A stretch of 64,000 nucleotides of DNA from Thiomonas bhubaneswarensis (GTDB lineage: Bacteria; Pseudomonadota; Gammaproteobacteria; Burkholderiales; Burkholderiaceae_C), in NCBI RefSeq assembly GCF_001418255.1, contig NZ_LIPV01000009.1, positions 100,778-164,777 of the forward strand. Reading direction: 5' to 3'. Below are positions 1 through 8,183 of the stretch, piece by piece. The notes beneath the pieces were generated by a model. That model was not told the origin of the DNA. It did not search any database and was given only the letters and a program-made list of their open reading frames with translations. Both the position numbers and the translations under genes were made by a program. Numbering within the stretch: position 1 is the first letter of the stretch; the number at the start of each line of letters is the position of its first letter.

Positions 1-1
1 C

Positions 2-229
2 GGCGTGAACACCGTCATCGCGCAGGCCAAGGGTTTCGAGGGCTACGAAATCCGCAAAGGCATCGAATCGCCCGACCGCTACCTGCTGATGATTCGCTGG
101 ACCACGCTGGAAGACCACACCGTGGGCTTCCGCCAGTCCGAGGCCTTCGCGCAATGGCGGGCGATAGTAGGCCCCTACTTCGCCCAGCCGCCGGTGGTAC
201 AGCATTTCTCGACCTTGAACCAAGGGTGA
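2..229 (+). CDS. Antibiotic biosynthesis monooxygenase (ABM)-domain protein, 5' truncated by window edge
   Basis: The reading frame is open to the left edge, so only the C-terminal 75 residues are visible. The segment has the look of a small ferredoxin-like ABM fold: a GYEIRKG strand, then RYLLMIRW, and a SEAFAQWRAIVGPYF helix followed by a final strand with VVQHF. Such proteins are usually about 100 residues, so about 25 are missing. ABM proteins range from quinol monooxygenases to heme-degrading enzymes, and substrate cannot be told here. It lies about 130 bp upstream of the cupin/oxidase/dehydrogenase cluster on the same strand and may be related to it. Confidence 0.7.
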   Translation, partial: GVNTVIAQAKGFEGYEIRKGIESPDRYLLMIRWTTLEDHTVGFRQSEAFAQWRAIVGPYFAQPPVVQHFSTLNQG

Positions 230-358
230 AGGCTCAGGAGCCTGTTGGGCTTGGGGCGCGAATGGCAAGAAATGGACCAAAGATTGCCCAATGCTCCGAG
301 ACTTCACCTCGTGCCCGTCTTACAGCCGACTGTCTGCATTCGCCCATGAACTCTGCGT

Positions 359-1030
359 ATGCTCATCAACGCTGATTTTTCCCGTCGCGCCGTCGTGGCG
401 GCCGATCAGTACTCGTGGGTTGCTTCGCCCCAGGTCGGGGTCGAGCGCGTGATGCTCGATCGCGTGGGGGCTGAGAAGGCACGCTCGACCAGCATCGTGC
501 GCTATGCGCCCGGCTCCCATTTCCCGGCGCATGAACATCCGGGTGGTGAGGAGATTCTGGTGCTGTCGGGCACGTTTTCCGAAGACGGAAGGCACTATCC
601 GGCGGGTTGGTATCTGCGTAATCCACCAGGCTCCAGCCACCAGCCATCCAGCGCAGAGGGTGCGGTCATCTTCGTCAAGCTGCGGCAGATGCGGCCCGGC
701 GAGCAGTGCGCCACGCGTATCGACACAAGCGCCGCATCGGCCTGGACTGTGCGTGACGACCGTGAAGTGTGCCCCTTGTATGCGGACAAGGCGGAGCAGG
801 TCTGCCTGCAGCGCTTGGCGCCGAACCAGGCGCTGTTCACCACCCCACTCGTTGGCGCCGAACTGCTGGTGTTGACCGGCAGTATCGTGATGGATGGCGA
901 CTCCTACGACCGCGGCAGTTGGATACGCCTGCCTGCGGGAGCGTATCGCGGAATCGTTGCGGGCCCAGGTGGCGTGACGTTCTATCTCAAGACCGGACGC
1001 CTCGGGGAAATGCCGACCGAAACCCGATGA
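359..1030 (+). CDS. Cupin-domain protein (ChrR-like cupin, tandem)
   Basis: A 223-residue protein with two cupin halves. The first carries a plausible metal site: residues 53-65 read FPAHEHPGGEEIL, followed by a GTFSEDGRHYPAGWY strand pair and a conserved SSHQP. The second half, from about residue 130, repeats the beta-strand pattern without the histidines, as in ChrR-type anti-sigma cupins and related cupin_7 proteins. There is no zinc-binding anti-sigma N-terminus, so it is probably an enzyme or small-molecule binder rather than an anti-sigma factor. Its stop overlaps the start of the downstream amine oxidase by 4 bp (ATGA), indicating translational coupling. Confidence 0.75.
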   Translation: MLINADFSRRAVVAADQYSWVASPQVGVERVMLDRVGAEKARSTSIVRYAPGSHFPAHEHPGGEEILVLSGTFSEDGRHYPAGWYLRNPPGSSHQPSSAEGAVIFVKLRQMRPGEQCATRIDTSAASAWTVRDDREVCPLYADKAEQVCLQRLAPNQALFTTPLVGAELLVLTGSIVMDGDSYDRGSWIRLPAGAYRGIVAGPGGVTFYLKTGRLGEMPTETR

Positions 1031-2133
1031 TCCAAACTGTGCGCATCGCCATCGTGGGTGGAGGTCTGGCCGGGCTCTATGCCGCCTATCTGCTGGAGCA
1101 AAAGGGCATACACGACTACGTGGTCTTGGAAGCTCGCGAGTATTGGGGCGGACGGATCACCACTACGCCCAGCTCTACTGAAAGCTCAGCACTGGATCGC
1201 TTCGACCTTGGCCCGACATGGTTCTGGCCCGCTTACCAGCCTCAGCTCGACCGCCTGATCCAGAACCTTGGTCTGGAGCGTTTCGCGCAGCATGAAACGG
1301 GAAGCATGCTCGTCGAGCGCACGCCCCACGGCGCACCGGAGCGGATGCCAGGCTACACCTACGCACCGCCGTCGATGCGGCTAATCGGAGGCATGAGCGC
1401 ATTGATCGACGCCTTGCAGCGGCCTTTGCCACCGCACAAGCTCCTGCTGAATCATCGCGTGCGGCGCATGCGCAGCGAGGGTCAGCATGTCGAACTGGAC
1501 GCCGAGGCGGCGCCACAGACTCTCACTTTCCGCGTTGAATCTTTGCTTCTGGCGGTACCGCCGCGTCTGGCGGCGACCACGATCGACTTCCTGCCCCCTT
1601 TGCCGGAGCCGCTGATGCAGGCCTGGTGCAACACCGCCACCTGGATGGCGCCCCATGCCAAGTATGTGGCCGTGCACGACCAGCCGTTCTGGCGTGCGCA
1701 GGGTTTGTCCGGTGAGGCGCGCAGCGCGTGTGGGCCACTCGGCGAAATTCACGATGCGTCCATGCCTGGAGGCAGTGCTGCCCTGTTCGGGTTTTTCGCT
1801 CTGCCCGCTGCTGTCCGCAAGGGCATTCCCGAAGAAACGCTGCGAATGCACTGCCGAGCGCAGTTCGCGCGACTGTTCGGAGAACAGGCCGCAACGCCCA
1901 GAGCGGACTTCATCAAGGATTGGGCCGCTGATCCCTGGACGGCGACCGAAGCGGATCAGAATGAGGTCAGCCAGCATGGTCTGGCCCCGCAATCCTCTGC
2001 GGCAGAAGACCCCTGGCGAGGACGACTCACGGGCATCGCCAGCGAATGGTCACCCCAGTTCCCAGGCTATGTTGCCGGCGCTATCGAAGCGGCTGCGCTC
2101 GGCGTTGACAAGCTTTTGCGACAAACGCCATGA
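1027..2133 (+). CDS. Flavin amine oxidase family FAD-dependent oxidoreductase
   Basis: A 368-residue protein starting at the ATG that overlaps the upstream stop. The N-terminus has the Rossmann dinucleotide motif IVGGGLAGLYAAYLL (residues 8-22) followed by the acidic strand end VVLEARE and a GGRI motif typical of monoamine oxidase-type flavoenzymes. The C-terminus has ASEWSPQFPGYVAGAIEA, matching the FAD-binding tail that ends in a helix. The family oxidises amines or related CH-NH groups with FAD; the substrate is not evident. It is coupled by ATGA overlaps to the cupin gene before it and the alcohol dehydrogenase after it, so the three products probably act in one pathway, perhaps amine to aldehyde to alcohol or acid. 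Confidence 0.85.
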   Translation: MIQTVRIAIVGGGLAGLYAAYLLEQKGIHDYVVLEAREYWGGRITTTPSSTESSALDRFDLGPTWFWPAYQPQLDRLIQNLGLERFAQHETGSMLVERTPHGAPERMPGYTYAPPSMRLIGGMSALIDALQRPLPPHKLLLNHRVRRMRSEGQHVELDAEAAPQTLTFRVESLLLAVPPRLAATTIDFLPPLPEPLMQAWCNTATWMAPHAKYVAVHDQPFWRAQGLSGEARSACGPLGEIHDASMPGGSAALFGFFALPAAVRKGIPEETLRMHCRAQFARLFGEQAATPRADFIKDWAADPWTATEADQNEVSQHGLAPQSSAAEDPWRGRLTGIASEWSPQFPGYVAGAIEAAALGVDKLLRQTP

Positions 2134-3149
2134 AGACCACTTATCGCGCCATGCAAATCGTTCGCCCCGGAGTGCTGGAGCTGACCCAGCGCGACACACC
2201 CTCGCCCGGCCTCGGGCAGGTGCTGATCGCAGTCGAGGCCTGCGGTGTGTGCGGCGCCGATGCTGCAGACATCGACCGGGCCACTCCCGCTGAGCAGGCG
2301 CCGCGCGTGCCGGGGCATGAAGTCGTCGGGCGTATCGTGATGCTCGGAGAGGGCGTCTCCACGCGCTGGAAGATCGGCCAGCGTGTGGGCGTGGGACGTC
2401 TGGGCGGTCATTGCAACGAATGCGAGCCATGTAGACAAGGACGCTTTCAGCTATGCCAGAACCAGCCGGTGGTCGGCAGCAGCTGTGATGGCGGCTATGC
2501 CGAAATGCTCTTGGCGCGGAGTACCGGCCTGATCGCCATTCCAGACGAACTCAGTTCAGAGGAAGCCGCCCCCATCCTTTGCGCCGGTATCGCCACCTTC
2601 AACGCGCTGAAAAAATGCGGCGCACAGGCGGGCGATACGGTGGCCATTCTGGGCATCGGCGGCTTGGGGCATATGGCGCTCCAGTATGCGCGGCGCATGG
2701 GCTTCAGGGTGGTGGCCATAGGGCGCGGAAGTGACATCGCGGCCGATGCGTTGACCCTGGGCGCTCACGTCTACATCGACAACCGCGAAGAAGATGCCGT
2801 CGCCAGCCTCAAACGAGTGGGAGGCGCGCAGGCCATCGTGACCACGATCGACGACGCCGCGGTGGTGTCCGCGCTGCTCCCCGCCCTGGCGCCCGAAGGG
2901 CGGCTCGTGGTGCTCAATCCGGGCAAGACTCCCCTGCAGGTTCATGGCGGCTTGCTCGTGGGCGGCCAGCGCGGCATCGTCGGCTCGATCACCGGCACGC
3001 CTTACGACAGCGAGAAGGCGCTGGCCTTCAGTGCGCTGGTCAACGTGCGGCCTCGCATCGAAGTCCTCCCCCTGGAGATGGCGGCCGAGGCGCTGCGAAG
3101 ATTACGGTCTGGCGAGGTCAGATACCGCATGGTGCTGACCACCGGGTGA
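2130..3149 (+). CDS. Zinc-dependent alcohol dehydrogenase (MDR superfamily)
   Basis: A 339-residue medium-chain dehydrogenase/reductase. Catalytic-zinc ligands are visible in CGVCGAD (about residue 38) and GHEVVGR (about 62). The structural-zinc loop is complete in HCNECEPCRQGRFQLC. The NAD(P) fold is shown by GIGGLGHMALQYA around residue 176. The closest look is to bacterial AdhA/AdhP-type enzymes that interconvert alcohols and aldehydes. It is the last gene of a coupled triad with the cupin and amine oxidase. An imperfect hairpin at 3274-3298 lies downstream. Confidence 0.9.
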   Translation: MKTTYRAMQIVRPGVLELTQRDTPSPGLGQVLIAVEACGVCGADAADIDRATPAEQAPRVPGHEVVGRIVMLGEGVSTRWKIGQRVGVGRLGGHCNECEPCRQGRFQLCQNQPVVGSSCDGGYAEMLLARSTGLIAIPDELSSEEAAPILCAGIATFNALKKCGAQAGDTVAILGIGGLGHMALQYARRMGFRVVAIGRGSDIAADALTLGAHVYIDNREEDAVASLKRVGGAQAIVTTIDDAAVVSALLPALAPEGRLVVLNPGKTPLQVHGGLLVGGQRGIVGSITGTPYDSEKALAFSALVNVRPRIEVLPLEMAAEALRRLRSGEVRYRMVLTTG

Positions 3150-3273
3150 CTGAAGCTCCACCGAGGTGGTGCTGCATGAGTCCATGCCGTGCAGCTTGCC
3201 GGGTTGCAAGCGCTGGCGACATGACCGCGTTGCCTCAGAAGCGCGATCCACTATCAGGCACCACTGACGAAGA

Positions 3274-3298
3274 AGGCGCACCACACTGAAGTGCGCCT
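3274..3298. terminator. Hairpin downstream of the alcohol dehydrogenase
   Basis: An 8-bp perfect stem (AGGCGCAC / GTGCGCCT) with a 9-nt loop, about 125 bp after the dehydrogenase stop. No U-run follows on the + strand, so it is at best a weak or factor-dependent terminator. Confidence 0.35.
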
Positions 3299-3316
3299 GT
3301 CACAAGATCGAAAGCC

Positions 3317-3485
3317 TTAAGGCGACGCTGAACAAGTTCGCGTGATGGCGCGGGCCTGGCCGCGGGAGGGGATGCAAGGCGCAAACCACAGCCCTAGCCC
3401 AAGCCAGGGCGAGGATTTGCAATGCCGCATACCGCCCGCAACCAGGATGCGCGACGCGCGAAGGACTTGTTCAGCGTTGCCTTAA
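3317..3485. mobile_element. MITE-like inverted-repeat element, about 169 bp
   Basis: The left end (TTAAGGCGACGCTGAACAAG, then TTCGCG) is matched in inverted orientation by the right end at about 3457-3485. The right end reads, on the opposite strand, TTAAGGCAACGCTGAACAAG followed by TCCTTCGCG. The arms are about 26-29 nt with one substitution and a short insertion. TTAA stands at both outer edges, either as part of the inverted repeat or as a target duplication. The interior carries no ORF and is GC-rich with further self-complementarity. The size and shape fit a non-autonomous miniature element in the gap between the dehydrogenase and the DUF2237 gene (3150-3678). Confidence 0.6.
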
Positions 3486-3678
3486 CCCTTCCGACCCCAG
3501 TGTGCTTCTGTTGGATAAAAATCAGGCCGAGTTGTTGTCCTCATCCTCATGATCCAACGGTACTTCTCTCATGATGTCGCGCACACCCTCAGGGTCGTCG
3601 GTTTTGATTGAACCTGCCAAGACGCTCTTGCAACCCGATGTATGGCGGTCGATGTGGAGCAGGCGCTCCCATCGGCTC

Positions 3679-4197
3679 ATGCATCCCTCCATGACAGGCC
3701 GCTTCCTGCGCATTGCTTGTCTCAGTGCGCTGAGCGCGCTGCTCATGTGCAGCGCAGTTGACGCCGCGCAGCCTCCCGCCCCGTCCAGGAAAGACACCAC
3801 GCCGCTCAATGTGCTGAATCAGCCTCTGCAAAGCTGCAGTAAGGCACCGCTCACGGGCTATTTGCGCAATGGGGCTTGCGAGGTGGGAGACGATGACGCC
3901 GGCGTGCATGGGGTCTGTGCTGTCATGAACGCCCGCTTTCTAGCGTTCACCAAATCACAGGGTAACGATCTGACCACCCCCAATCCCGGAACGCGGTTTC
4001 CAGGTCTCAAGCCCGGTGAACACTGGTGCGTCTGCGCCGGCCGTTGGCAGCAGGCGCTTGATGCTGGAGTGGCGCCCAAAGTCGTGCTCAAGGCGACCAG
4101 CAAACAGGTGTTGAATTCTCTTTTCCTGGACGATCTGGCACGCCACGCGATCGATCCGCCCAAGCGCTTGCCGGAACAACCGATGCCGTCCCGATGA
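3679..4197 (+). CDS. DUF2237 family protein with signal peptide
   Basis: The conserved core from about residue 45 onward matches the DUF2237 pattern: NVLNQPLQSC, PLTGYLRNGACEVG, GVHGVCAVM, FLAFTKSQGNDL, FPGLKPGEHWCVC, RWQQALDAGVAPKVVL. Function is unknown. Six cysteines are spread through the core. Reading from the ATG at 3679 (or 3691) gives a basic N-terminus and a hydrophobic stretch LSALSALLMCSAVDAA ending in a plausible signal-peptidase site, so export is likely; most DUF2237 proteins I know lack this. An in-frame ATG at 3571 would add 36 residues with no convincing ribosome-binding site. The start is therefore uncertain, while the family assignment is good. Confidence 0.75.
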   Translation: MHPSMTGRFLRIACLSALSALLMCSAVDAAQPPAPSRKDTTPLNVLNQPLQSCSKAPLTGYLRNGACEVGDDDAGVHGVCAVMNARFLAFTKSQGNDLTTPNPGTRFPGLKPGEHWCVCAGRWQQALDAGVAPKVVLKATSKQVLNSLFLDDLARHAIDPPKRLPEQPMPSR

Positions 4198-4345
4198 AGG
4201 CGAAAGCGAATGTTGGCGCCAGGAAAACTCCTCTCTGAACCACGCCCGTCCCGAGAAAGAACGGTCGGAGCGAGTCTCAAACGCTGGCTCCCGACCGAAT
4301 CCCAGACTTGCTGTGCCATGCCGCAGCAGGCTCACCCCTAAAACA

Positions 4346-4382
4346 ACAGGCACTGCCAGACGGATGTCTGTGCAGTGCCTGT
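4346..4382. terminator. 11-bp perfect hairpin
   Basis: Arms ACAGGCACTGC and GCAGTGCCTGT are perfectly complementary with a 15-nt loop. On the - strand the stem is followed by TGTTTTAGG, a short U-rich tail, so it could terminate transcription arriving from the nar operon side. On the + strand no U-run follows. Confidence 0.4.
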
Positions 4383-4628
4383 GGCGCTTCCTTGGGCAGA
4401 AGCGTTTCACGCCGCAGCGTGTTGGAGGGTCGGTACAGCTTCCAGAGGTTGGTCGATCGCGCTCCCCCTTGGACTGATGATGACGGCTTCAATCTACGCC
4501 GCATTCGAGCGGCATGCAAGTGCTTTCATCTAGCTTGCCGTCGTCAAAGTCGCTTCGGTTCAAGTTGACTTCTGGTCGCGCTGCACGAAACCATCGGCGT
4601 GCAATGGGCTCAGGCCAGACCATCAAAT

Positions 4629-4712
4629 GCCAAGCACCGCTAAGTGCTTGGCTTCTTTGAGAACATTTTGGTTGCGGGGGCGGGTTGAACCAACGACCGT
4701 CGAGTTTTGAGG
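4629..4712 (-). repeat. Copy A: degenerate tRNA-fMet 3' end plus terminator (att-like remnant)
   Basis: The first 52 bases match the sequence flanking and entering the intact tRNA-fMet at 51149-51200 with about three differences: the 9-bp terminator stem GCCAAGCAC / GTGCTTGGC with its CGCTAA loop, the spacer, and the tRNA acceptor 3' end ending in CCA. The match then continues through the T arm (GGTCGTTGGTTCAA on the - strand) with a 2-base deletion and fades by about 4712. The U-run of the terminator has been lost. It is in the same orientation as the intact gene, so it is a direct repeat. Confidence 0.75.
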
Positions 4713-4887
4713 CAGAGACATGACCTCCAATTACCCAATCACGAACTTGGCGGAATCGGCAAGCTCAACCGCAGCATGTTCCAGTCGCGACCAGGGCACA
4801 CCACGCAGGCGGGGGCGCAGAAGTTCAGGTCAAAGTGTCTCTGGTCAGAGCTAAATCAGCTCGGCGGCCCCTTTAGGTGGAACGCTC

Positions 4888-5442
4888 TCAGGGGCATGAC
4901 CGCTTCGCGCTCAACCCGAACTCACGCAGCGCCGCAGGAAAGTTGCGGTTCTCATGTCCGGGTCGAGTGAGTTTGTAGAGGGTAAAGCGCTGCAGAGCGG
5001 TGAGATCGGCCCATTGGCGCGGTCCATCGAGGGCGATGCCCTTGTCGGCCGCGTTCTGTAACACCCGCTGTGGCGGCGCGGCTTGCTCCCATATTTCTCT
5101 TGCCTGCGGCAGCGGCATTCTGACAGCTGCGGAACCGGCTTCACGCGCGATGGCTGTGAGCAGGCGGCGGAGGTAGCGGCGGCGCGTCGCAGGATGGTCT
5201 GTGCCGTCGAGAATGAGCCGGGCCCGCGTGAAGAGACTGAAACTCTGCCATTGATGCAGCGACAACTTGATGCGGCAGACATCGAGCTGGTAGCGCACGA
5301 TCATGGGCATGCAGCACAGCGATGTCGCGTAGTCCGCCTCGAAAGCGAACAGCCGCTGCGCGATCAGCGCCCTCTCTTGCGCGGGCAAGAACGGCGTGGC
5401 CTCGTGAGGGCGTACGGCAGTGAAGGCGACAACGGCATTCAC
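4888..5442 (-). CDS. Nitrate reductase-associated protein (Nitr_red_assoc family)
   Basis: A 184-residue protein starting at a GTG that overlaps the carbonic anhydrase stop by 4 bp (GTGA), so it is translationally coupled. The body matches the conserved nitrate reductase-associated family: FAFEADYATSLCCMPMIVR, LDVCRIKLSLHQWQSF, a central ALDGPRQWADLTALQRFTLY, and the C-terminal KLTRPGHENRNFPAALREFG. Molecular function is unknown. The family is best known beside assimilatory nitrate reductase genes in cyanobacteria. Here it is the last gene of a respiratory nar operon. A longer frame upstream (to 5832) is only the antisense-frame shadow of the carbonic anhydrase. Confidence 0.8.
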   Translation of the reverse strand: MNAVVAFTAVRPHEATPFLPAQERALIAQRLFAFEADYATSLCCMPMIVRYQLDVCRIKLSLHQWQSFSLFTRARLILDGTDHPATRRRYLRRLLTAIAREAGSAAVRMPLPQAREIWEQAAPPQRVLQNAADKGIALDGPRQWADLTALQRFTLYKLTRPGHENRNFPAALREFGLSAKRSCP

Positions 5443-6128
5443 GGCACTTGCGGCGCGACCGCCTGCTCTCCCGCATCGGCGGGCGGGTCGACGTAGGGCC
5501 CGGTACCGCTGTGCAGGGATTTGGACGCGGGAATGAAGTGCCCGCTCTGCACATCGAAGACATCCACCTGTCCGTCTTCGATGACGTAATGCCAGCCGTG
5601 CAGCGTCAGCCTGCGCTCCTCGACGCGGCGTCGCACCATGGGGTAGTCCATCAGGCGTTCGAGCTGAAGAATGACCGCGCGCTGCTCGGTGCGCCGCAAC
5701 GCCTCGGGGCTGGGTTCGGCCACGGGCAGCATGGCATCCCTGCCCAGATTCAGCCAGGCCTTGAGATGGTGCGCTTCCTCGCAGGTCTCGCCGTAAAGGC
5801 CACGGATGGCGCCGCAATGGCTGTGTCCGCACACCACGATGCGCTGAACGCCCAGATTCAGCGTGGCATATTCGATCGCTGCGGCCGTGCCGTGATAGCC
5901 CGAGCTGCCGTCGAACGGTGGCACGAAGCCACCGACGTTGCGCACCAGGAACAGCTCCCCCGGACCTGCCCCGGTCAGCAAATAGGGCAAGACGCGCGAG
6001 TCCGAGCAGCCGATGAACAGGGTGCTCGGGCGTTGGCCGTCGTGCACCAGGTTTTCAAAGGTCGTTTGATACGCCGGAAAGCTGTCGGTATGGAAGCGGC
6101 GCAGCCGGGTGAGGAATTCATCGGGCAT
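5439..6128 (-). CDS. Beta-class carbonic anhydrase
   Basis: A 229-residue cytosolic zinc enzyme interconverting CO2 and bicarbonate. The zinc-site motifs are complete: CSDSRV with Cys41 and the Asp-Arg dyad, then GHSHCGA with His102 and Cys105. An ATG at 6128 preceded by GAGGAC is preferred to a TTG ten codons upstream. The start overlaps the nitroreductase stop by 11 bp and the end overlaps the GTG start of the nitrate reductase-associated gene, placing it inside the nar transcription unit. An anhydrase in a nar operon may support carbon or pH balance during nitrate respiration; that role is inference. Confidence 0.9.
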   Translation of the reverse strand: MPDEFLTRLRRFHTDSFPAYQTTFENLVHDGQRPSTLFIGCSDSRVLPYLLTGAGPGELFLVRNVGGFVPPFDGSSGYHGTAAAIEYATLNLGVQRIVVCGHSHCGAIRGLYGETCEEAHHLKAWLNLGRDAMLPVAEPSPEALRRTEQRAVILQLERLMDYPMVRRRVEERRLTLHGWHYVIEDGQVDVFDVQSGHFIPASKSLHSGTGPYVDPPADAGEQAVAPQVP

Positions 6129-6771
6129 GGTCGTCCTCGATGGACAGAAAGCTGACAAAGCTGTCCGGCGCTGGGCGCGGGCGGATGGGCTTGCTGCGGC
6201 CTACGGTGCCGATGGCGATGAAGCACACCGCGCTTTCGTGGTCGCGCAGCGCGAACAAGCGGCGCAACGCCGTGGTTTGCATCGACTGGCCGCTGACCAG
6301 CCCGGAGCCGAAACCATCGGCGTGCGCGCTCAGCAGCATGTTCTGCAGCGCGCACCCCAGCGAGACGAGCCGCTCAGCCAGGGGAATTTCGGGATGATCG
6401 TCCGCCCCCTCGCGAACGATCGCCAGGGCGACGAAGGGTGCGCGATGAGCCTTGTCCCGCGCTTCGGCGAGTTCCTTCTCGCTCGCACTGGGATCACGCT
6501 CCAGCAAGGTCTGGGCAAACACTTCGCCAAGCGCCGCCCTGGCTTGCACGGGCACCACGACGAAGCGCCAGGGCAGGATTTGCCCATGGTCGGGTGCCGC
6601 CGCTGCGGCTTCGAAGTAGGACTGCACCTGCGCCGCACTCGGGCCGGGGCTGAACAGCCGTCTGGGAGCGCGCTGCTGCCGGGTGCGGATCAGCGTGGCG
6701 GTGAGATCGGCGACCTCGCTGTGCCGGTCTGCGACCGGCACCGACGGGTCGGCAAGCATGGAATCGGACAT
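6118..6771 (-). CDS. Nitroreductase family protein (YdjA-like)
   Basis: A 217-residue FMN-dependent nitroreductase-fold protein. Motifs include RRAPRRLF near the N-terminus, AAAAAPDHGQILPWRFVVV (the PDHG..PWRF pattern of YdjA-like members), ERLVSLGCALQNMLLSA, and GFGSGLVSGQ. It is expected to bind FMN and use NAD(P)H, with the natural substrate unknown. The ATG at 6771 begins MSDSM. It follows the parvulin gene after 25 bp and overlaps the carbonic anhydrase start, so it belongs to the extended nar operon. Confidence 0.85.
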   Translation of the reverse strand: MSDSMLADPSVPVADRHSEVADLTATLIRTRQQRAPRRLFSPGPSAAQVQSYFEAAAAAPDHGQILPWRFVVVPVQARAALGEVFAQTLLERDPSASEKELAEARDKAHRAPFVALAIVREGADDHPEIPLAERLVSLGCALQNMLLSAHADGFGSGLVSGQSMQTTALRRLFALRDHESAVCFIAIGTVGRSKPIRPRPAPDSFVSFLSIEDDHAR

Positions 6772-6796
6772 GGGGTATTCCTTGCCGCGTGCGCTT

Positions 6797-7477
6797 TCAG
6801 TGGACAGGCGCCGGGCAGGCCACGGCATCAGCGGTCTCCGCATCGGGTTCCGCATGAGCCTGCAGATCCTGGGCATACAGCTGCAGCGCGCGCACCAGCG
6901 ATTGCTGCCGCAGCGCCTGCGCGATCTGCGCATGAACATGCTCGAACGGCGGCAGCTGTCCGTGTGCGATGCGGGCGATGCGCACCACGTGCAATCCGAA
7001 ACGCGTCCGCACCAGGTGGGGCAGCAGGCCCGGTTGTCCAAATTCCATCAAGGCCTTCCAGAACTCGGGCACGCACTGGTCGGCGGTAAGTTGCCCCAGA
7101 TTGCCTCCGACCTGCCCCGACGGGCAGTTGGAAAGACCGCGCGCCATTTCGGCAAAGCCGCTGGCATCAGCCATCAGGGCATAGAGGGTGTCTTCGGCCT
7201 TGACGCGCAGCGCGTCGATCGGGGTGGACGGCGTGACGGCAAACAGAATGTGATCGGCCTCGACCATGTCGCCCTGGCGCAATGCATCGGCGTGCTGGGC
7301 GTAGTAGCGCCTGCATTCCTCTTCGCCGGGCTCGGGAGTTTGCACATCGTGCTGCAGCACGGCTTCGAGCAGGGTTTCATCATCCTGCGGCGCAAGACCG
7401 AGCTCGGCAGCGCGCTGGCGCAGGCGGGCCAGCGCGGCCTCGACTTCGGGCATGGGTGGTATCTGTGTAGTGTTCAT
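6797..7477 (-). CDS. Parvulin-type peptidyl-prolyl isomerase of the nar operon
   Basis: A 226-residue PpiC/NifM-like protein. The rotamase core runs from about residue 70 to 175: EADHILFAVTP, FAEMARGLSNCPSGQVGGNLG, and PHLVRTRFGLHVVRIARI are typical parvulin strands and loops. No signal peptide is seen, so it is cytoplasmic. A parvulin directly after narI recurs in betaproteobacterial nar operons and is thought to help fold or mature nitrate reductase, by analogy with NifM; that role is inference. It lies 15 bp after narI. Confidence 0.85.
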   Translation of the reverse strand: MNTTQIPPMPEVEAALARLRQRAAELGLAPQDDETLLEAVLQHDVQTPEPGEEECRRYYAQHADALRQGDMVEADHILFAVTPSTPIDALRVKAEDTLYALMADASGFAEMARGLSNCPSGQVGGNLGQLTADQCVPEFWKALMEFGQPGLLPHLVRTRFGLHVVRIARIAHGQLPPFEHVHAQIAQALRQQSLVRALQLYAQDLQAHAEPDAETADAVACPAPVH

Positions 7478-7492
7478 GATGGCCTTCCTTGA

Positions 7493-8179
7493 TCAGCGTT
7501 TGCTGCGCACCAGTTGCCACGGGCGCAGCAGATAGCCCACCGAGGCAAATCCGCTCCAGATGTGCACCAATCGGGTAAAGGGGAAGATGAGGAACAGCGT
7601 CAGCCCGAAGAAGATGTGCACTTTGAACAGCCACGAGGCGTTCTGAATGTACCCAGCTGCCTGGATGCCCTGAAAGGTGACGATGTGCTTGGCCCAGTCC
7701 ATCAGCTCGAGCATTTCGGCGCCGTCGGTATGTTGCGCCGAGACGAAGATGGTCGACAGTCCGAGCAGCAGGGTGGCCAGGATCCACAGCAGCGTCACCC
7801 AGTCCATGGGCTTGGTGTTGGCTGCGATGCGCGGATCGGACAGGCGGCGCCAGATCAGCAGCACCAGGCCGATGAAAATCAGCACACCCAGAGCACCGCC
7901 AGTGACCATGGCGATGATCTGCTTGTCGTGCGGCTCCAGCCCCAGCGCTTCGAAAAATGCCAATGGAGTGAGCAGACCGAACAGATGGCCGAAGAACAGG
8001 CCGATGATGCCAATGTGAAACAGGTTCGACCCCCAGCGCAGGGTGCCGGTGCGCAGCATCTGGCTCGATTCGCTGCGCCACAGATACTGGTCACGGTCGA
8101 AGCGCACCAGACTGACCCCGAGGAAAATGGTGCCGGCGATGTAGGGGTACACGCCGAAGAAAAAGTCGTTCCAGTTCAT
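7493..8179 (-). CDS. narI: Respiratory nitrate reductase gamma subunit, cytochrome b
   Basis: A 228-residue membrane protein that oxidises quinol and passes electrons to NarH through two b hemes. Five hydrophobic segments are visible. Heme-ligand histidines lie in NLFHIGIIGLFFGHLFG in the N-terminal half and in LFKVHIFFGLTLFL and TRLVHIWSG in the C-terminal half. The N-terminus MNWNDFFFGVYPYIAG is characteristic. The ATG at 8179 is preceded by AAGGAG. It follows narJ by 4 bp, giving the standard GHJI order. Confidence 0.97.
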   Translation of the reverse strand: MNWNDFFFGVYPYIAGTIFLGVSLVRFDRDQYLWRSESSQMLRTGTLRWGSNLFHIGIIGLFFGHLFGLLTPLAFFEALGLEPHDKQIIAMVTGGALGVLIFIGLVLLIWRRLSDPRIAANTKPMDWVTLLWILATLLLGLSTIFVSAQHTDGAEMLELMDWAKHIVTFQGIQAAGYIQNASWLFKVHIFFGLTLFLIFPFTRLVHIWSGFASVGYLLRPWQLVRSKR

Positions 8180-8183
8180 GATG

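Larger units (their letters stand above)
4198..4887. other. Non-coding stretch with tRNA-fMet remnant
   Basis: No gene is supported in these 690 bases. An ORF at 4707-4970 (+) has no recognisable sequence and overlaps the nitrate reductase-associated gene. The stretch holds a strong hairpin at 4346-4382 and the degenerate tRNA-fMet 3' end plus terminator at 4629-4712. The remainder looks like decayed sequence. Confidence 0.6.

Noticed and set aside
4707..4970. 87-codon + strand ORF
   Set aside because: Overlaps the nitrate reductase-associated gene, no family resemblance and no ribosome-binding site.
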